Shown here piece after piece: positions 54,107 to 64,000 of a stretch of 64,000 nt of DNA (positions are counted from its first letter, which is position 1; the number at the start of each line of letters is the position of its first letter). A model generated the notes under the pieces. The model saw only the letters and a program-made list of their open reading frames with translations, searched no databases and was not told the DNA's origin. Source of the DNA: Cocos nucifera (Eukaryota > Streptophyta > Magnoliopsida > Arecales > Arecaceae); NCBI GenBank assembly GCA_006176705.1, contig QRFJ01000485.1:124001-188000 (forward strand), in the 5' to 3' direction. Both the position numbers and the translations under genes were made by a program.

Positions 54107-56091
54107 CATCCTTTTCTTTATTTTTACGTGAAAACTCTTTCACAAAAAAAGTCTCACACACTTTTGAACCATTCAAAAGTTGCATGAGATAGGAAGATAA
54201 AAGGGAAGTGGCATAGGTCCACGCTTTGGAATTTTTCTGCCTAAAAAATAAGCACCCCTTCTCACTGAACTTCTATCTCATGAAGGCTCTCCTCTCCTCA
54301 TGGATGCACAAAAAAAATCACATTTAAAATGGGTGTCCATTAGAGGGAATAGCACAGGGAGTAGATAGGGTTTGGAGATTAGGTTTGTTGTAACCTCTAA
54401 TCAAAAAACTTGAATTCAAAATTCAAGAGAAGTTCTATCCATTTTCAACACCCTATCAGGTGGGTAATGAGTAGAAGGACTCTCCTTCTATGCCCACTTT
54501 GAAAAATACCATGAAAAAGTGCGACAAAAATAAGTGAGGCATGGGGAATAGATAAGAAAGAGAAGTTAGAGGGCCAACAAATTCATTTGAATTCAAAATT
54601 CAAGTGAATCTCATCTAATCCAATGCATGGACCAAGTCAAAGAGAGAAATAAGAGGGCACACAAGTCTCTTCTGGGCATGGGAAAACTCACACAAATTCT
54701 AAATTTGCATGGAGAGAGGGCATGGTCAAATGTGATGGCGCAAGGACATTCAAGTTTCAAAATTCAAACTTGTCTAAATTTGTTTTGTCGAAACCTAATT
54801 AAACTAGGATACACCTAATTAGATTAGGCTTAATCTAACTCAATAAAATTTTAATCAAATTAAAAATTAATTGAGTCCAGGTCTTGATCAAATCAGGGTC
54901 GAATTTTTCATAGTGATTAGGTCATCTCATGACTTGATCGGATTAAATCCAATCAAATCAAATTCGATCAAATTTGATCAAATCCTCATTGCTCAATCAA
55001 ATTGAGCTAATCAGCAATCAAATTACTAATTAATCCTCTAATAATATCAAAATCTCAGTCTAGTGGGATCTACAAAAGCAGAATCCCAGTCCAATGGAAC
55101 TCTCGGTTATAGAGTCCTAGTTTAGTGGGACTCTTAATCATAGAGTCCCAGACCATTAGGATTCTTGATCAGCCATCGGATCAGATAGGAACTTCTACTG
55201 TATATGACCTCATAGGTTCAAATCCTAAGCCGATAGCATAGGAACCAATTTCTGTACTAATCAATGTGACCATCTAGTAATGGTATTCAATGTTCGGATA
55301 GGTTGAATAGTTGCAACACAATATCGACAAACCTATGGCATATGGTTACCATATAATTCATCTTAACCTCAATGCTCAAAGGATGACTTATGATTAAATT
55401 GTCAATCCTAAAAATCATCCACATTATATTTCAAATTTCAATATCCATCAAATGGACTATTCCAACCGAGATTTTGTTAAATTAAAATACAGTGATGCAT
55501 TTTCTCCAATACTTGGAGGGATCAATTCCATCTTGATTCACGCACTGACTAAATAAGTACTTAACTACACCCAGTAACTTTTCATCACTGAACTAAAAAG
55601 TTAGATAGTCTAATACCAAAGTGTAGTGAGTTATTTGTAAGTCACCATGGTGATCTCAGGTCTAAGGGATACTTATATCCATATCCTTCACGAGCAACTC
55701 TTGATAGCAGAGAGCTCCATAGCTGAATCATGTTCAATAAAATGTACCCTTACACTCCACCTACATGCCATACCAGTATCTCCATATATCTTGGTTAAGA
55801 GGATAGCCAACGTATATATCACGCAATGACCTACACTCGATAACGTTATCATCCTAGGTAACAACATATCATTTGGTCACGAACAAATTTAAGGACTAAA
55901 TAATAAATTCTTCTTTATTGAATCTAAATAGTTCTAAGGACTTCATCATAGATGAGTTCATTAAAGAAAGATGCACAAGAGTATGAAAAAGCCAGAATAA
56001 TAATTTTATTCATTAATAATTCAAGTATATTTTATAATCAGCTCAATCATCTATAATTTAAATGATTGGCTTTAGGATACAATACCCAATA
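54107..56091 (-). repeat. Copia-F 3' LTR, inner segment
   Basis: Continues from 50750. It contains four short CCCAGTCNANTGGNACTC-like repeats (about 55050-55165). It ends ACCCAATA, next to PPT ACTCCCACTTAGAC (reversed). No gene; a 63-codon plus frame at 54627 is in the LTR and looks like chance. Confidence 0.82.
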
Positions 56092-56303
56092 ACTCCCACT
56101 TAGACTAAAGCCATTCATAATAGTATCGTATACCCATCTTCCATTTATGATTGTTGAACTCTTTGATTCTGAGGGTTTTAGTTAATGGGTCAGTCACGTT
56201 CTTCTTTTTGTCGATCTTCTGATGCTCAATGTCATCTTATTCTACGATCTCTCACATAAGATGGTAGCAATGTAGAACGTACTTCATATGCTGATGTGCT
56301 TTT
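56092..56303 (-). pseudogene. Copia-F RNase H C-terminal end
   Basis: Homologous to B2 41085-41295: the GFNNHK-type end, LTDPLTKTLRIKEF-like wording and the MLSIRRSTK-like DDIEHQK region. It is cut at 56303 by Copia-B3, with CTTTT as the candidate TSD. Confidence 0.78.
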
Positions 56304-58788
56304 TATTGAAAAATATGTTCCAAAGTCAATCATTAGCCTATTGACGATTGAGCTATCTTATAACTATAATTGATTTATTAATGAATAAAATATTTATTTT
56401 GGCATTTTCATCATAAAGTCCACATCTTCTAATGAACTCCATTGTTGTGATGAAGTTCTTGGAACTATTTAGTTTTTTATAAAGAGTAAATTTATCGATT
56501 AGTCCTTAAACTATTCACAACCAAATGATATAGTATTAATTAGGACGACATCATTTATCGAGAATAGATTATTGTATGCCATATAGGTTGGTTGTTCTCT
56601 TAACCAAGGAGTGTGAAGACACTGATATGGCATACAAGTGAGATGTAAGGATATATCATCACAAAATGTGATCAACTCTAGAGCATTCTGCTAGCAAGAA
56701 TTGCTCTAATGGGATATAGGTATAAGTATCCTTAGACCTGAGATCACCATAATAGCTTGCAAGCAACTCACTATGCTTTAACACCAGACTAACTAAATTT
56801 CTAATTCAGTAATGAAAGATTTTTGGGCACAGTCAAGTACTCACAAAGTCGATGATGGATCAAGATGGGATTGACCACTCCAAGAGTTAGAGAAGAATGC
56901 ATCACTGTATTTTATATAGCAAAACCTTGGCTAGGATAATCTATGGGATGGATTTGGTATCTTGAAATACAATATAGATGATCTAATCAGGGTTGATAGT
57001 TAAACTTTGGAATGTCCTACATGCATTTTGATGAAGGGGATGAATTATATGGAAACTATATCCATATGGATTCTAAGGATGTTGTTGTACAAATTCGACC
57101 TATCCGGCCATTAAGTACCATTGCTAGATGGTCACTCTGATCGAAACAAAAATTTGATTCTATGCTACCTACTTAGATTCGAACCTATAAGCTCACACAT
57201 ATAAGAGTTCTCGATCTGATCGAATGGTTAATCAATAATTAATGATTGTTGTTAGGTCAGACAATCAATACGATTGATGTTTGACCTAGTGCAAATATTA
57301 TAGGAGGAATGATTAACAATTGGATTGGTAATTGACTTAAACTAGAGGACAAGATTAAGTATAATAAAAAATGATTTAATTAGACTTGGTTTGAGCTTGG
57401 ATCAAGTTCAATTGGTTTATTGGATGAGCCAATTGCAAGAAAGAACTAGTCCAAGTTTAATTAGGACTTATTTGAACCCAATCTCTAATTTGATTAAAAA
57501 TTAAATTAGAATTAAATCTAATTTAATTAGGTCATTAATTGGACTAAGATATATTCTAATTGTATTAGATTTATTTTGATTTAATTTGGTATGAAGAATA
57601 TATTGGATCAAGTCAAAATAGGAGTCCTAGTGTGACTAGAACTCTCTATCCCTGTGCCACCTTAGTCCCAATGCCCCCCACCCTATTTCTTAGGGGTTTT
57701 GGCAACAAAATTCTCTATGCCCAGCCCATCTCATGTGGCCCCCTTGCTTCGCTTCTTTCTTACAATGGCAATTAGTTGTGGACCAAGTCAAACAAGGGAG
57801 TTTGTTTTGATTCAAATTCTATAAGATAGAATTTTAAGTAACCAAAACTCTCTTCCTTTAGTGCCGCCAATCCACTCCTATTTTTTATAAAATTTTTATG
57901 GATTTTAAGAGATATTTTGTGCACACAAAAGGTGTGGACCATGGTAGAAAAAAGGGAGGGGGCACCCAAGGGCATCCAAGAGTTGGGCACCCCATATGTT
58001 GCCTTATTTGGACAAGTCCTGACTAGGTATGTGACCTAGATAAGGACATTGTCCCAACTCTCTATTTAAAAGATCTTTGGCCCTAATTTTTTTGGTGATT
58101 ATAGACCTGAGAGAAGGCTTTTGGGGCATGGAAAAACCTAGGAGAGAAATGCTTAGGGCGTGGGAATTATAAAGACACCAATCTAGGTGTCTAGGTGAGA
58201 GAACAAAAAAGAAGAAAGGTTCTTCTTCTAGGGTTTTCTTTTGATCTCTTCCTCCACTTTTTTTGTGAGTGTTTGAGAGATGTCTCAGCTTCACAAGACT
58301 TCTTTCTTGACTTTTGAAAATTGAAGAGTCCAAGTTTTGAAGAAAGAAAATCCAGATCAACTATCCAGAAAGGATTAGCACAGTACTAGCATACTGTGCT
58401 AATTTTCGAGCATCAAACTTTTGATCAATGATCGAGGGCTCGTGTGGACAACCTGTAAAGGTTGGATGTATGTGTGGCTTGGAGCATCAACCTCAGCCCT
58501 GAATCAGCAAGCTAGAAAGTCTAACTTTCAAAGGTAAGGGTGATATGATCTCCTTGTCTCATACCGAGATCAGATCTAGAGTTGTTCTATTGTTGATATG
58601 ATCCACATGAAGTTTTCTAATCTTTTAATTTTTGATTTAATATCATACTTTAATCATATAATAGTATCCTAGATCTAGGGCTTTTCTTACATTTCTATGA
58701 ATTAATATGATTAATATCATGTCTTTCACTGCATAAATCTGAAAAAGTTTCAAAATCTAATTCTGAAATCCTAGATCTATTTTCTTTA
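56304..58788 (+). repeat. Copia-B3 5' LTR
   Basis: Starts TATTGAAAAATATG and ends TTTTCTTTA before the PBS, 2485 bases. It matches B1 and B2 LTRs in reverse. TATA-like TCTATTTAAA at 58061-58070. A 118-codon frame antisense to the LTR (58004-58360) is discussed in the findings. Confidence 0.88.
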
Positions 58789-58806
58789 ATTCGTATCAGA
58801 GCCAGG
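58789..58806 (+). other. Primer binding site of B3
   Basis: ATTCGTATCAGAGCCAGG; the usual site is TTGGTATCAGAGCC, so one base is changed. Confidence 0.88.
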
Positions 58807-60682
58807 TTATTTTATTACATAATTTTATGCATGTCTAGATTATTTTTTAGATTTGATCTAATTTATATCTCATGTTTAAATCTAAAATTAAAAATTAGAT
58901 CACATGAACTGATTATAAGGTTGTCCTGCTGTAATGTTTATCCCTTATAGTAGAGAGATTATTTTAATTCATGTAGATCTAATCTAAATCATAAATTTAT
59001 TAGATATAATATAGATTAATTTATAATTTTTTAGATTTAAAAATATTTAAATTTAAAAATAAATATTTTAGATTGCATGGACTGATTTTAAGATTATCCT
59101 GCTATAAGATTTATCCTTTACAGTGGAGAGGTTGTCCTAATATGTATTAATCTAAAATCCTAATCATAAAATTTTAGATTAGATCTAAAAAATTTATGAT
59201 CTAATTAAAAATATTTTAATTTAATTTTTATCATTATAAATAATTTAGATTTGATCTAAGATAATTTATGATTGATTAGAATTGAAATAGTTTAAATTAC
59301 ATGAACATGTTTAGATTAGATCTAAAGTAGTTTCATGTCTATTTTATTTGCATATTAATTATGAATCAAACATGCAATTGGTTGGTAGAACCATGTTATA
59401 AAAATATTTTATAAATATAAAAATTATTTTTAAAATGTCAAACCCCAACCCTTAACCCAAAACTTAATTAAGAATTAAGAGTTATTTGATTAAGATCTAG
59501 GATTGTGAATTGAAGATCCTAAGATACAAATCGTAACACTTTGGATTAATGGATTAGTGGAAATTAGGTCCATTAATTGGGTTAGATCTAAGGTTAGATT
59601 AAAGAATGGACTTAATTAGAGAATTGACTAAATCTAATTAATAGTTATCTTAGATTAGGTTAAGAATTCTATAGATCAAATATAATAGTTGTAGTTAGTC
59701 AAGTCTTTGTCTTTAATAAGAACTAAGATAGACTTGATTCTTGGCTATGCGGTCTAGCACGAACTATTAAGTTGATCCAATCGAAACTAATTAACCAATT
59801 GATGTCTAATGTAAGTCTAGCAATCCAAATAGATGGTTTTCAATTGGCAATCTACTTATCTAGCCATTTCTGATGGTGTCTAAGGCAAGCTTTGGCAGAC
59901 CCTCCCACCGATCTCACTTATCTAGCCTTCTTGATGAAATTATATTTTGATCAGATCACTTGATAATTCAAACTAACCCATGTCAGCTAGGTAAATTAGT
60001 GTGATTGATTTAGGTGCTCCTAGATCAGCCTGTTAATGGTTTCCCTTAATCTGACTTGGTGAAGCCAGTGGGAGGATCATAACAAGCTGATTGATATGAC
60101 CTTCTCTCTTTTTTAAATCAAATCAACTAAATTTTCTAAAATTTTTAGGTCCTAAAAATAAAATAGTTATGGTGATAACTAGATCATAGCCTCCTATTAA
60201 GTGGGTGATAATAAGTCTATTAGTCGAATAATCATTGGAGGCCCAAAGGCCTGCTACTTATCGACTAGTGGAATTATCATTCATAATATGATTTCTTAGC
60301 TGCGTCTTTCTAAATAGTGGTTAGGTTGACCAACCAAAGTTGGACTTAATTATTCATTGGTTAGATGGACTAAGTATGGTCATGTTAATGATTGGACCTA
60401 ATCAAATCTTTTTAGTGGAGGCTAAAGCCTACTGATTAGGGACTGAGGCAAAATTAAATTATTAAAAATTATTTAGAGAAATAATTGATTATGAATCTAT
60501 CCTTAGATGTACATGTAGTCTATGTGGATTCTAGTATCCACTAAGAAATTAGGATAATTTTTTGACTTGGAAGTAGAGGCTACCAATTCAAATAAAATAG
60601 TGGAAGAACCTTTTGATTAAAGTCCAAATCTTTAAGTTTAATGAATCAATTATTAATTAGATTTTAATTTTTTTATGCAGAT
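58807..60682 (+). other. Copia-B3 leader between PBS and gag
   Basis: About 1.9 kb without a usable frame, much longer than in A, D or X. A block with CATGNACTGATT, GTCCTGCT and TAGAGAG words occurs at 58903-58985 and again at 59076-59160 (period 173). The rest is AT-rich, with CTAGTGGAATTATC-like phrases near 60270. Confidence 0.7.
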
Positions 60683-61590
60683 ATGGCCACTTTTCTTTCA
60701 CTCCGATCATTGTTAGACAATGATAAGCTGGTAGGACCCAACTTTGATAGCTGACACCATAAGTTGAAGATTTCCTAGAGCATGAATGGATCTTGTATGT
60801 ATTGATAGATCCAGCACCTGAGGAGCTAGCTACAAACACACATGGATTAGTCAGAGACACTTATTAGAAGTGGCTCAGTGATAGAACCATAGTGCGCTGT
60901 ATTATGCTGGTGGCTATGAGTGATGAGTTCAGTCGTAGGCTCAAGATAGCTCAGCCAAAAGACATGCTTCAAGTGTTGGAGGAGTCTTTTGGCACACATG
61001 ATGACGTTGAGAGGCACAGAACTAGTTATGCCATTTTCATTGCCAGGATGAGGGATGGAGCTTCAGTCACTAATCATATACTATACATGATCGAGCTGAT
61101 GGAGCATTTGAGCAAGCTCAACTTTTTCTTGCATGAGCACTAAGAAAAGATGCAATACTAAACTCGCTGCCCAAGTCTTATCTCCCATTCCTCACTCATT
61201 ATAGAATGACAAAGCCTGAAGTTAACTACCATGGGTTACTAGGGTTACTTCAAAACTTTGAGAAGGATCACTAGCTCTATAAGGAGTTGGTGAACTTAGT
61301 GGAAGGTTCATCTTCTGGTTCTTGACCCTTTAAGAAAGGAAAGAAGAACAAAAAGAAGAAATCCAAGAAGGAGCAAGTTCAGGCTGGGACATCTATGCAG
61401 GGCCAGACTAAGAAGATAAAGCCCAATAAGAGTCAAGTTGAGGGCTTCTTTTGCAAGAAGCGGGGGCAATGGAAGAGTATTTGTACTCAGTACATTGCCT
61501 TCTTAGACCCGAACAGGCCGAGAAAGAAACAAGCTATTGCTGGGCAAGGTATTTATATGATAACTCCTTACAATTTCTCTATCTATGATA
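60683..61590 (+). pseudogene. Copia-B3 gag
   Basis: Starts at the ATG of MATFLSLRSLLDNDKLVGPNF. A stop follows at about 60749. 60892-61143 is open over the capsid (MSDEFSRRLKIAQPKDMLQVL, YKTS-like). A lysine-rich stretch follows near 61330-61380 and the zinc knuckle reads FFCKKRGQWKSICTQY (about 61450-61495). Here the first Cys of the CCHC box is Phe-shifted and His is Gln-Trp, so binding is doubtful. Stops at about 61141 and 61322. Confidence 0.82.
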
Positions 61591-61880
61591 TTACTGACTG
61601 GGTATTAGATACCAATAAACCTTTTTATATTTGCAATTTATTGTAGGAATTGCAGGTCAATAGGAGATTCAAGCAAGGCGAGAGGTTCCTGAACATTGGA
61701 AATGGAAGACCAGTTCCAGTTCTAGCATTAGGAATCTTACAGTTTGTATTTGAGTCTCATACTATTATTTTTAATGATTGTCATTTTTGTCCTAGTTTCT
61801 TTTTGAATGTCATTTCTATAGACCTTCTAGCCAAAGATAATTATGAAATTTCAATAAAAAAATAATTTTATAATATCATT
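61591..61880 (+). pseudogene. Copia-B3 protease
   Basis: WVLDTNKPFYICN at about 61598-61637: the DTG active-site triad reads DTN. The conserved stretch follows in 61650-61865 (GERFLNIGNGRPVPVLALG, CHFCPSFFLNVISIDLL). A stop lies between at 61645. Confidence 0.85.
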
Positions 61881-62900
61881 ATGAATGGTGTTATTATATT
61901 CTTTGGATATTTGAATAATGGTGTATACATGTTATCACAACCTATTAGTATAGTTTATTCCACTAGTAAGCACCCTAAATTAGATAGTATGTCTGATATC
62001 TACTTATGGCATTATAGGCTAGGTCACATAAATAAGAACAGGATAAATAGGTTGACTCAAAAAGAAATTCTTGAAGTCAATGATTGTGAATCACTTCCAA
62101 CTTATGAATCTTGTCTTCTTAAAAAAATGATCAAGTCACCTTTTACTGAAAAAGATGAGAGAGCCACTGAGCTCTTAGGTCTAGTACATATTGATGTATG
62201 TAGATCTATGAACACTAGTGCTAGGATGAATATCTTTACTTTATCACTTTCATAGATGATCTATCTAGGTATGGATATGTCTATCTGATGAAACATAAGT
62301 CAGATTAATTTAAAATATTTAAATGATTATGAAATGAAGTAGAAAAATAAACTGGGAAGAATATTAAAATTTTTTGATCTGATTAAGGAGGGGAATACCT
62401 TTCTGGTGAGTTTCTCACATATCTAAAAGATAATGAGATTTTCTCCTAATGGACACCTCCAAGAATACCATAGCATAATAGTGTGTCTGAAAGAAGAAAT
62501 CAAACTTTGTTGACATGATCCAATCCATGATGGATTTTGCTAGCTTATCGATATCCTTCTGGGGATATGCACTCGAATCAGCTTGCTATCTTCTAAATAG
62601 GATTCTAAGTCTGTAATTAAAACTTCATATGAGATATAGACCGGACGTAAGCTAGCACTCTCACACCTTAGGATTTGGAGGTGCCCGGCTTATGTGAAAT
62701 AATTAATCATAGATAAACTTGGATCTAGGTCTGATAGGTGCACATTCATAAGATACTCAAAAGAGACCCAAGGATATATTTTCTACGATGCTGATGAACA
62801 AAAGATATTCATCAGTCTTAAGGCAATCTTTTTAGAAAAGAAGTCTCTTAGTCAAGAAATCGTTGCCTCTAAGGTTGAACTTGAAGAAGTTCAATAGGTA
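61881..62900 (+). pseudogene. Copia-B3 GAG-pre-integrase and integrase
   Basis: 61881-62255 is open: YLWHYRLGHINKNRINRL, CESCL-like and LVHIDVCRSMNTS with the first integrase Asp. A frameshift near 62235 follows. The glutamate motif reads VSERRNQTL (about 62478-62505), so the catalytic Glu is kept, but TPPRIP-stop-HN precedes it. The C-terminal part and the KVELEEVQ linker end near 62900. That linker is the same site at which B1 entered Copia-H. Confidence 0.83.
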
Positions 62901-64000
62901 GAAAGATCGACACTAGTAGCTGAACCTGAATTGGATTTGATTAGATCAAATCCAAAGCCCAATATACCTACACCATTAAGGTGATCAGGTAAAGCACCAC
63001 ATCAGTCGGATAGATACTATGGTTTCTTGGTTCAGAATGGTGATTCCATTAAACTTGATGAGAATGATGAGGATCCGATCACCTATATGGATGCAATGCA
63101 GAGATCTAATTTTGAGAAATGGCTTAAGATCATGAAATCTGAGATGGAGTCCATGAAGGTCAATGATGTATGGATATTGGTTGACCCACCCAAAGGGGTT
63201 AAACCCATTAGGTGTAAATGCATTTTCAAGAGGAAGAGGGGTGCAGATAGAAAGGTGGAGACTTATAAAGCTCATTTGTTGCCAAGGGATATCATCAATG
63301 TTGTGGTATTGACTATGATGAGATGTTCTCCCCTGTGATAATGCTCAAATTCATTTGAATAATGCTTATAATAGCTGCCAATCTGAATTATGAAATCTGG
63401 CAGATGTATGTGAAGATAGCTTTCCTGAATGAAGAGCTGATCGAAGAGGTATATATGATACAATCTGAAGGGTTCACATACACAGATGAGTCCAAGGTGT
63501 GTGAGCTTTTGAGATCCATTTATGGATTGAAGCAAGCTTCTAGAAGTTGGAACATGCATTTTGATAAGGTGATCAAAACATATGGCTTTCTTAAGAACGA
63601 AGAAGAGTCCTACATTTACAAATGGGCAAATAGTCCAGTAGTCATATTTCTTGTCCTGTATGTGGATAACATGCTCTTTATCGAGAATGACACCCCCACA
63701 CTATAAGGAATAAAAGTTTGGTTGTATCTTAGCTCTTCATGAAGGACTTGGGTGAGGCATCCTACATCTTAGGAATGAAGATCTATAGGGATAGATCTAA
63801 AAGAATGCTTAGATTATCCCAGTCCACATACATAGAAACTATGCTGAAGAGGTTCAGCATGGAGAATTTTAAAAATGACTATCTTTTGATAGGCCATAAA
63901 ATTTCTCTCTTTAAGAAGAATTGTCTGACAACTCCTGAAGAGGGAGAGCATATGAGTAGAGTCCCATATACTTCGATAGTAAGATCTATCATGTATGCCA
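62901..64000 (+). pseudogene. Copia-B3 reverse transcriptase, cut by the window edge
   Basis: 63027-63338 is open over the N-terminal RT block (NFEKWLKIMKSEMESMKVNDVW, KRKRGADRKVETYKAH). 63362-63706 holds IWQMYVKIAFLNEEL, where the catalytic Asp of MDVK is Tyr, and LLRSIYGLKQASRSWNMHFD. The YVDD motif reads YVDN (about 63657-63672). The LGEASYILGMKIYRDRSKR block follows at 63745-63800. Two catalytic positions are changed, so the polymerase is dead. Confidence 0.86.

Larger units (their letters stand above)
50123..56303 (-). mobile_element. Copia-F, copia element represented by 3' LTR and RNase H tail
   Basis: Reverse element: 3' LTR 50123-50750 and 54107-56091, PPT, and 212 bases of RNase H to 56303, where Copia-B3 enters. 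Its LTR end resembles Copia-C (TGTTGGTAACAG ... GCAGCAAAAGTATAGATTAA against AGCCAGCAAAAGACATAGATTAA). The remainder should lie to the right of B3, outside the window. Confidence 0.78.
56304..64000 (+). mobile_element. Copia-B3, copia element running off the right edge
   Basis: Forward element: 5' LTR 56304-58788, PBS, a 1.9-kb leader, gag, protease, GAG-pre-integrase, integrase and RT to the edge. It is the only B-family copy here that keeps its leader and gag. RNase H and the 3' LTR should lie outside. The frames contain stops throughout. Confidence 0.88.

Noticed and set aside
54627..55829. Small plus-strand frames in the Copia-F LTR (63 and 60 codons)
   Set aside because: Inside an LTR with no coding role; not recognisable in the LTRs of B or C.
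60657..60860. 67-codon minus-strand frame
   Set aside because: Shadow of the Copia-B3 gag start on the plus strand.

Overview
The window is repeat-rich intergenic DNA of a flowering plant. Every coding trace I can recognise belongs to a transposable element. The elements are plant-type LTR retrotransposons: several Ty1/copia families, one Sirevirus-type copia element and one Athila-like Ty3/gypsy element. There is also one PIF/Harbinger (Tourist-like) MITE. A large-genome monocot such as a palm would fit this mix, but nothing in the sequence proves a species. I found no host gene, tRNA, rRNA or CRISPR array. All element genes carry stops or frameshifts, so the coding entries are pseudogenes.

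The layout is a stack of insertions that can be peeled back from LTR ends and target-site duplications (TSDs). I use these labels. Copia-H (+) is the oldest shell, at 1-872 and again at 49379-50122. Copia-B1 (-) lies in H and starts at 873. B1 is split three times: by Copia-A1 (+, 2652-13914), by Copia-C (-, 16739-44167) and by Copia-D (+, 44623-49381). A1 is itself split by Copia-A2 (-, 5264-10883, TSD AGAGG/AGAGA), a copy of the same family. C is split by Athila-like element G (+, from 21547). The 3' LTR of G is split after 7 bases by Copia-B2 (-, from 30692). The LTR of B2 is split by Sirevirus-like X (-, 32680-40614, perfect TSD CAAAG). The 5' LTR of D carries an AT-rich MITE (45069-46519, TSD TTA). 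On the right, the 3' LTR of H is cut by Copia-F (-, from 50123). F holds a short gag-protease element E (-, 50751-54101, TSD CTCCA/CTCTA) and is cut again by Copia-B3 (+, 56304 to the window end). Nesting depth reaches six (H, B1, C, G, B2, X).

Two later deletions truncated the stack. One is near 44004/44005, from the B2 protease into the C 5' LTR. The other is at 49379-49381, from the D 3' LTR into the H RNase H, with an AGG microhomology. The sequence also contains one 10-N assembly gap (15880-15889).

The most interesting signals are in the LTR promoters rather than in the proteins. Families A and D share a 37-base inverted repeat (16-base arms, 5-base loop), which I found at constant length in all six of their LTRs, upstream of the TATA box. 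Sirevirus X has twelve copies of a 12-base palindrome (CGAGANNTCTCG) at the same relative place. D and E look like non-autonomous derivatives that keep gag (E also part of protease) but lack integrase, reverse transcriptase and RNase H. Element boundaries were read by eye; no alignment or database search was run.
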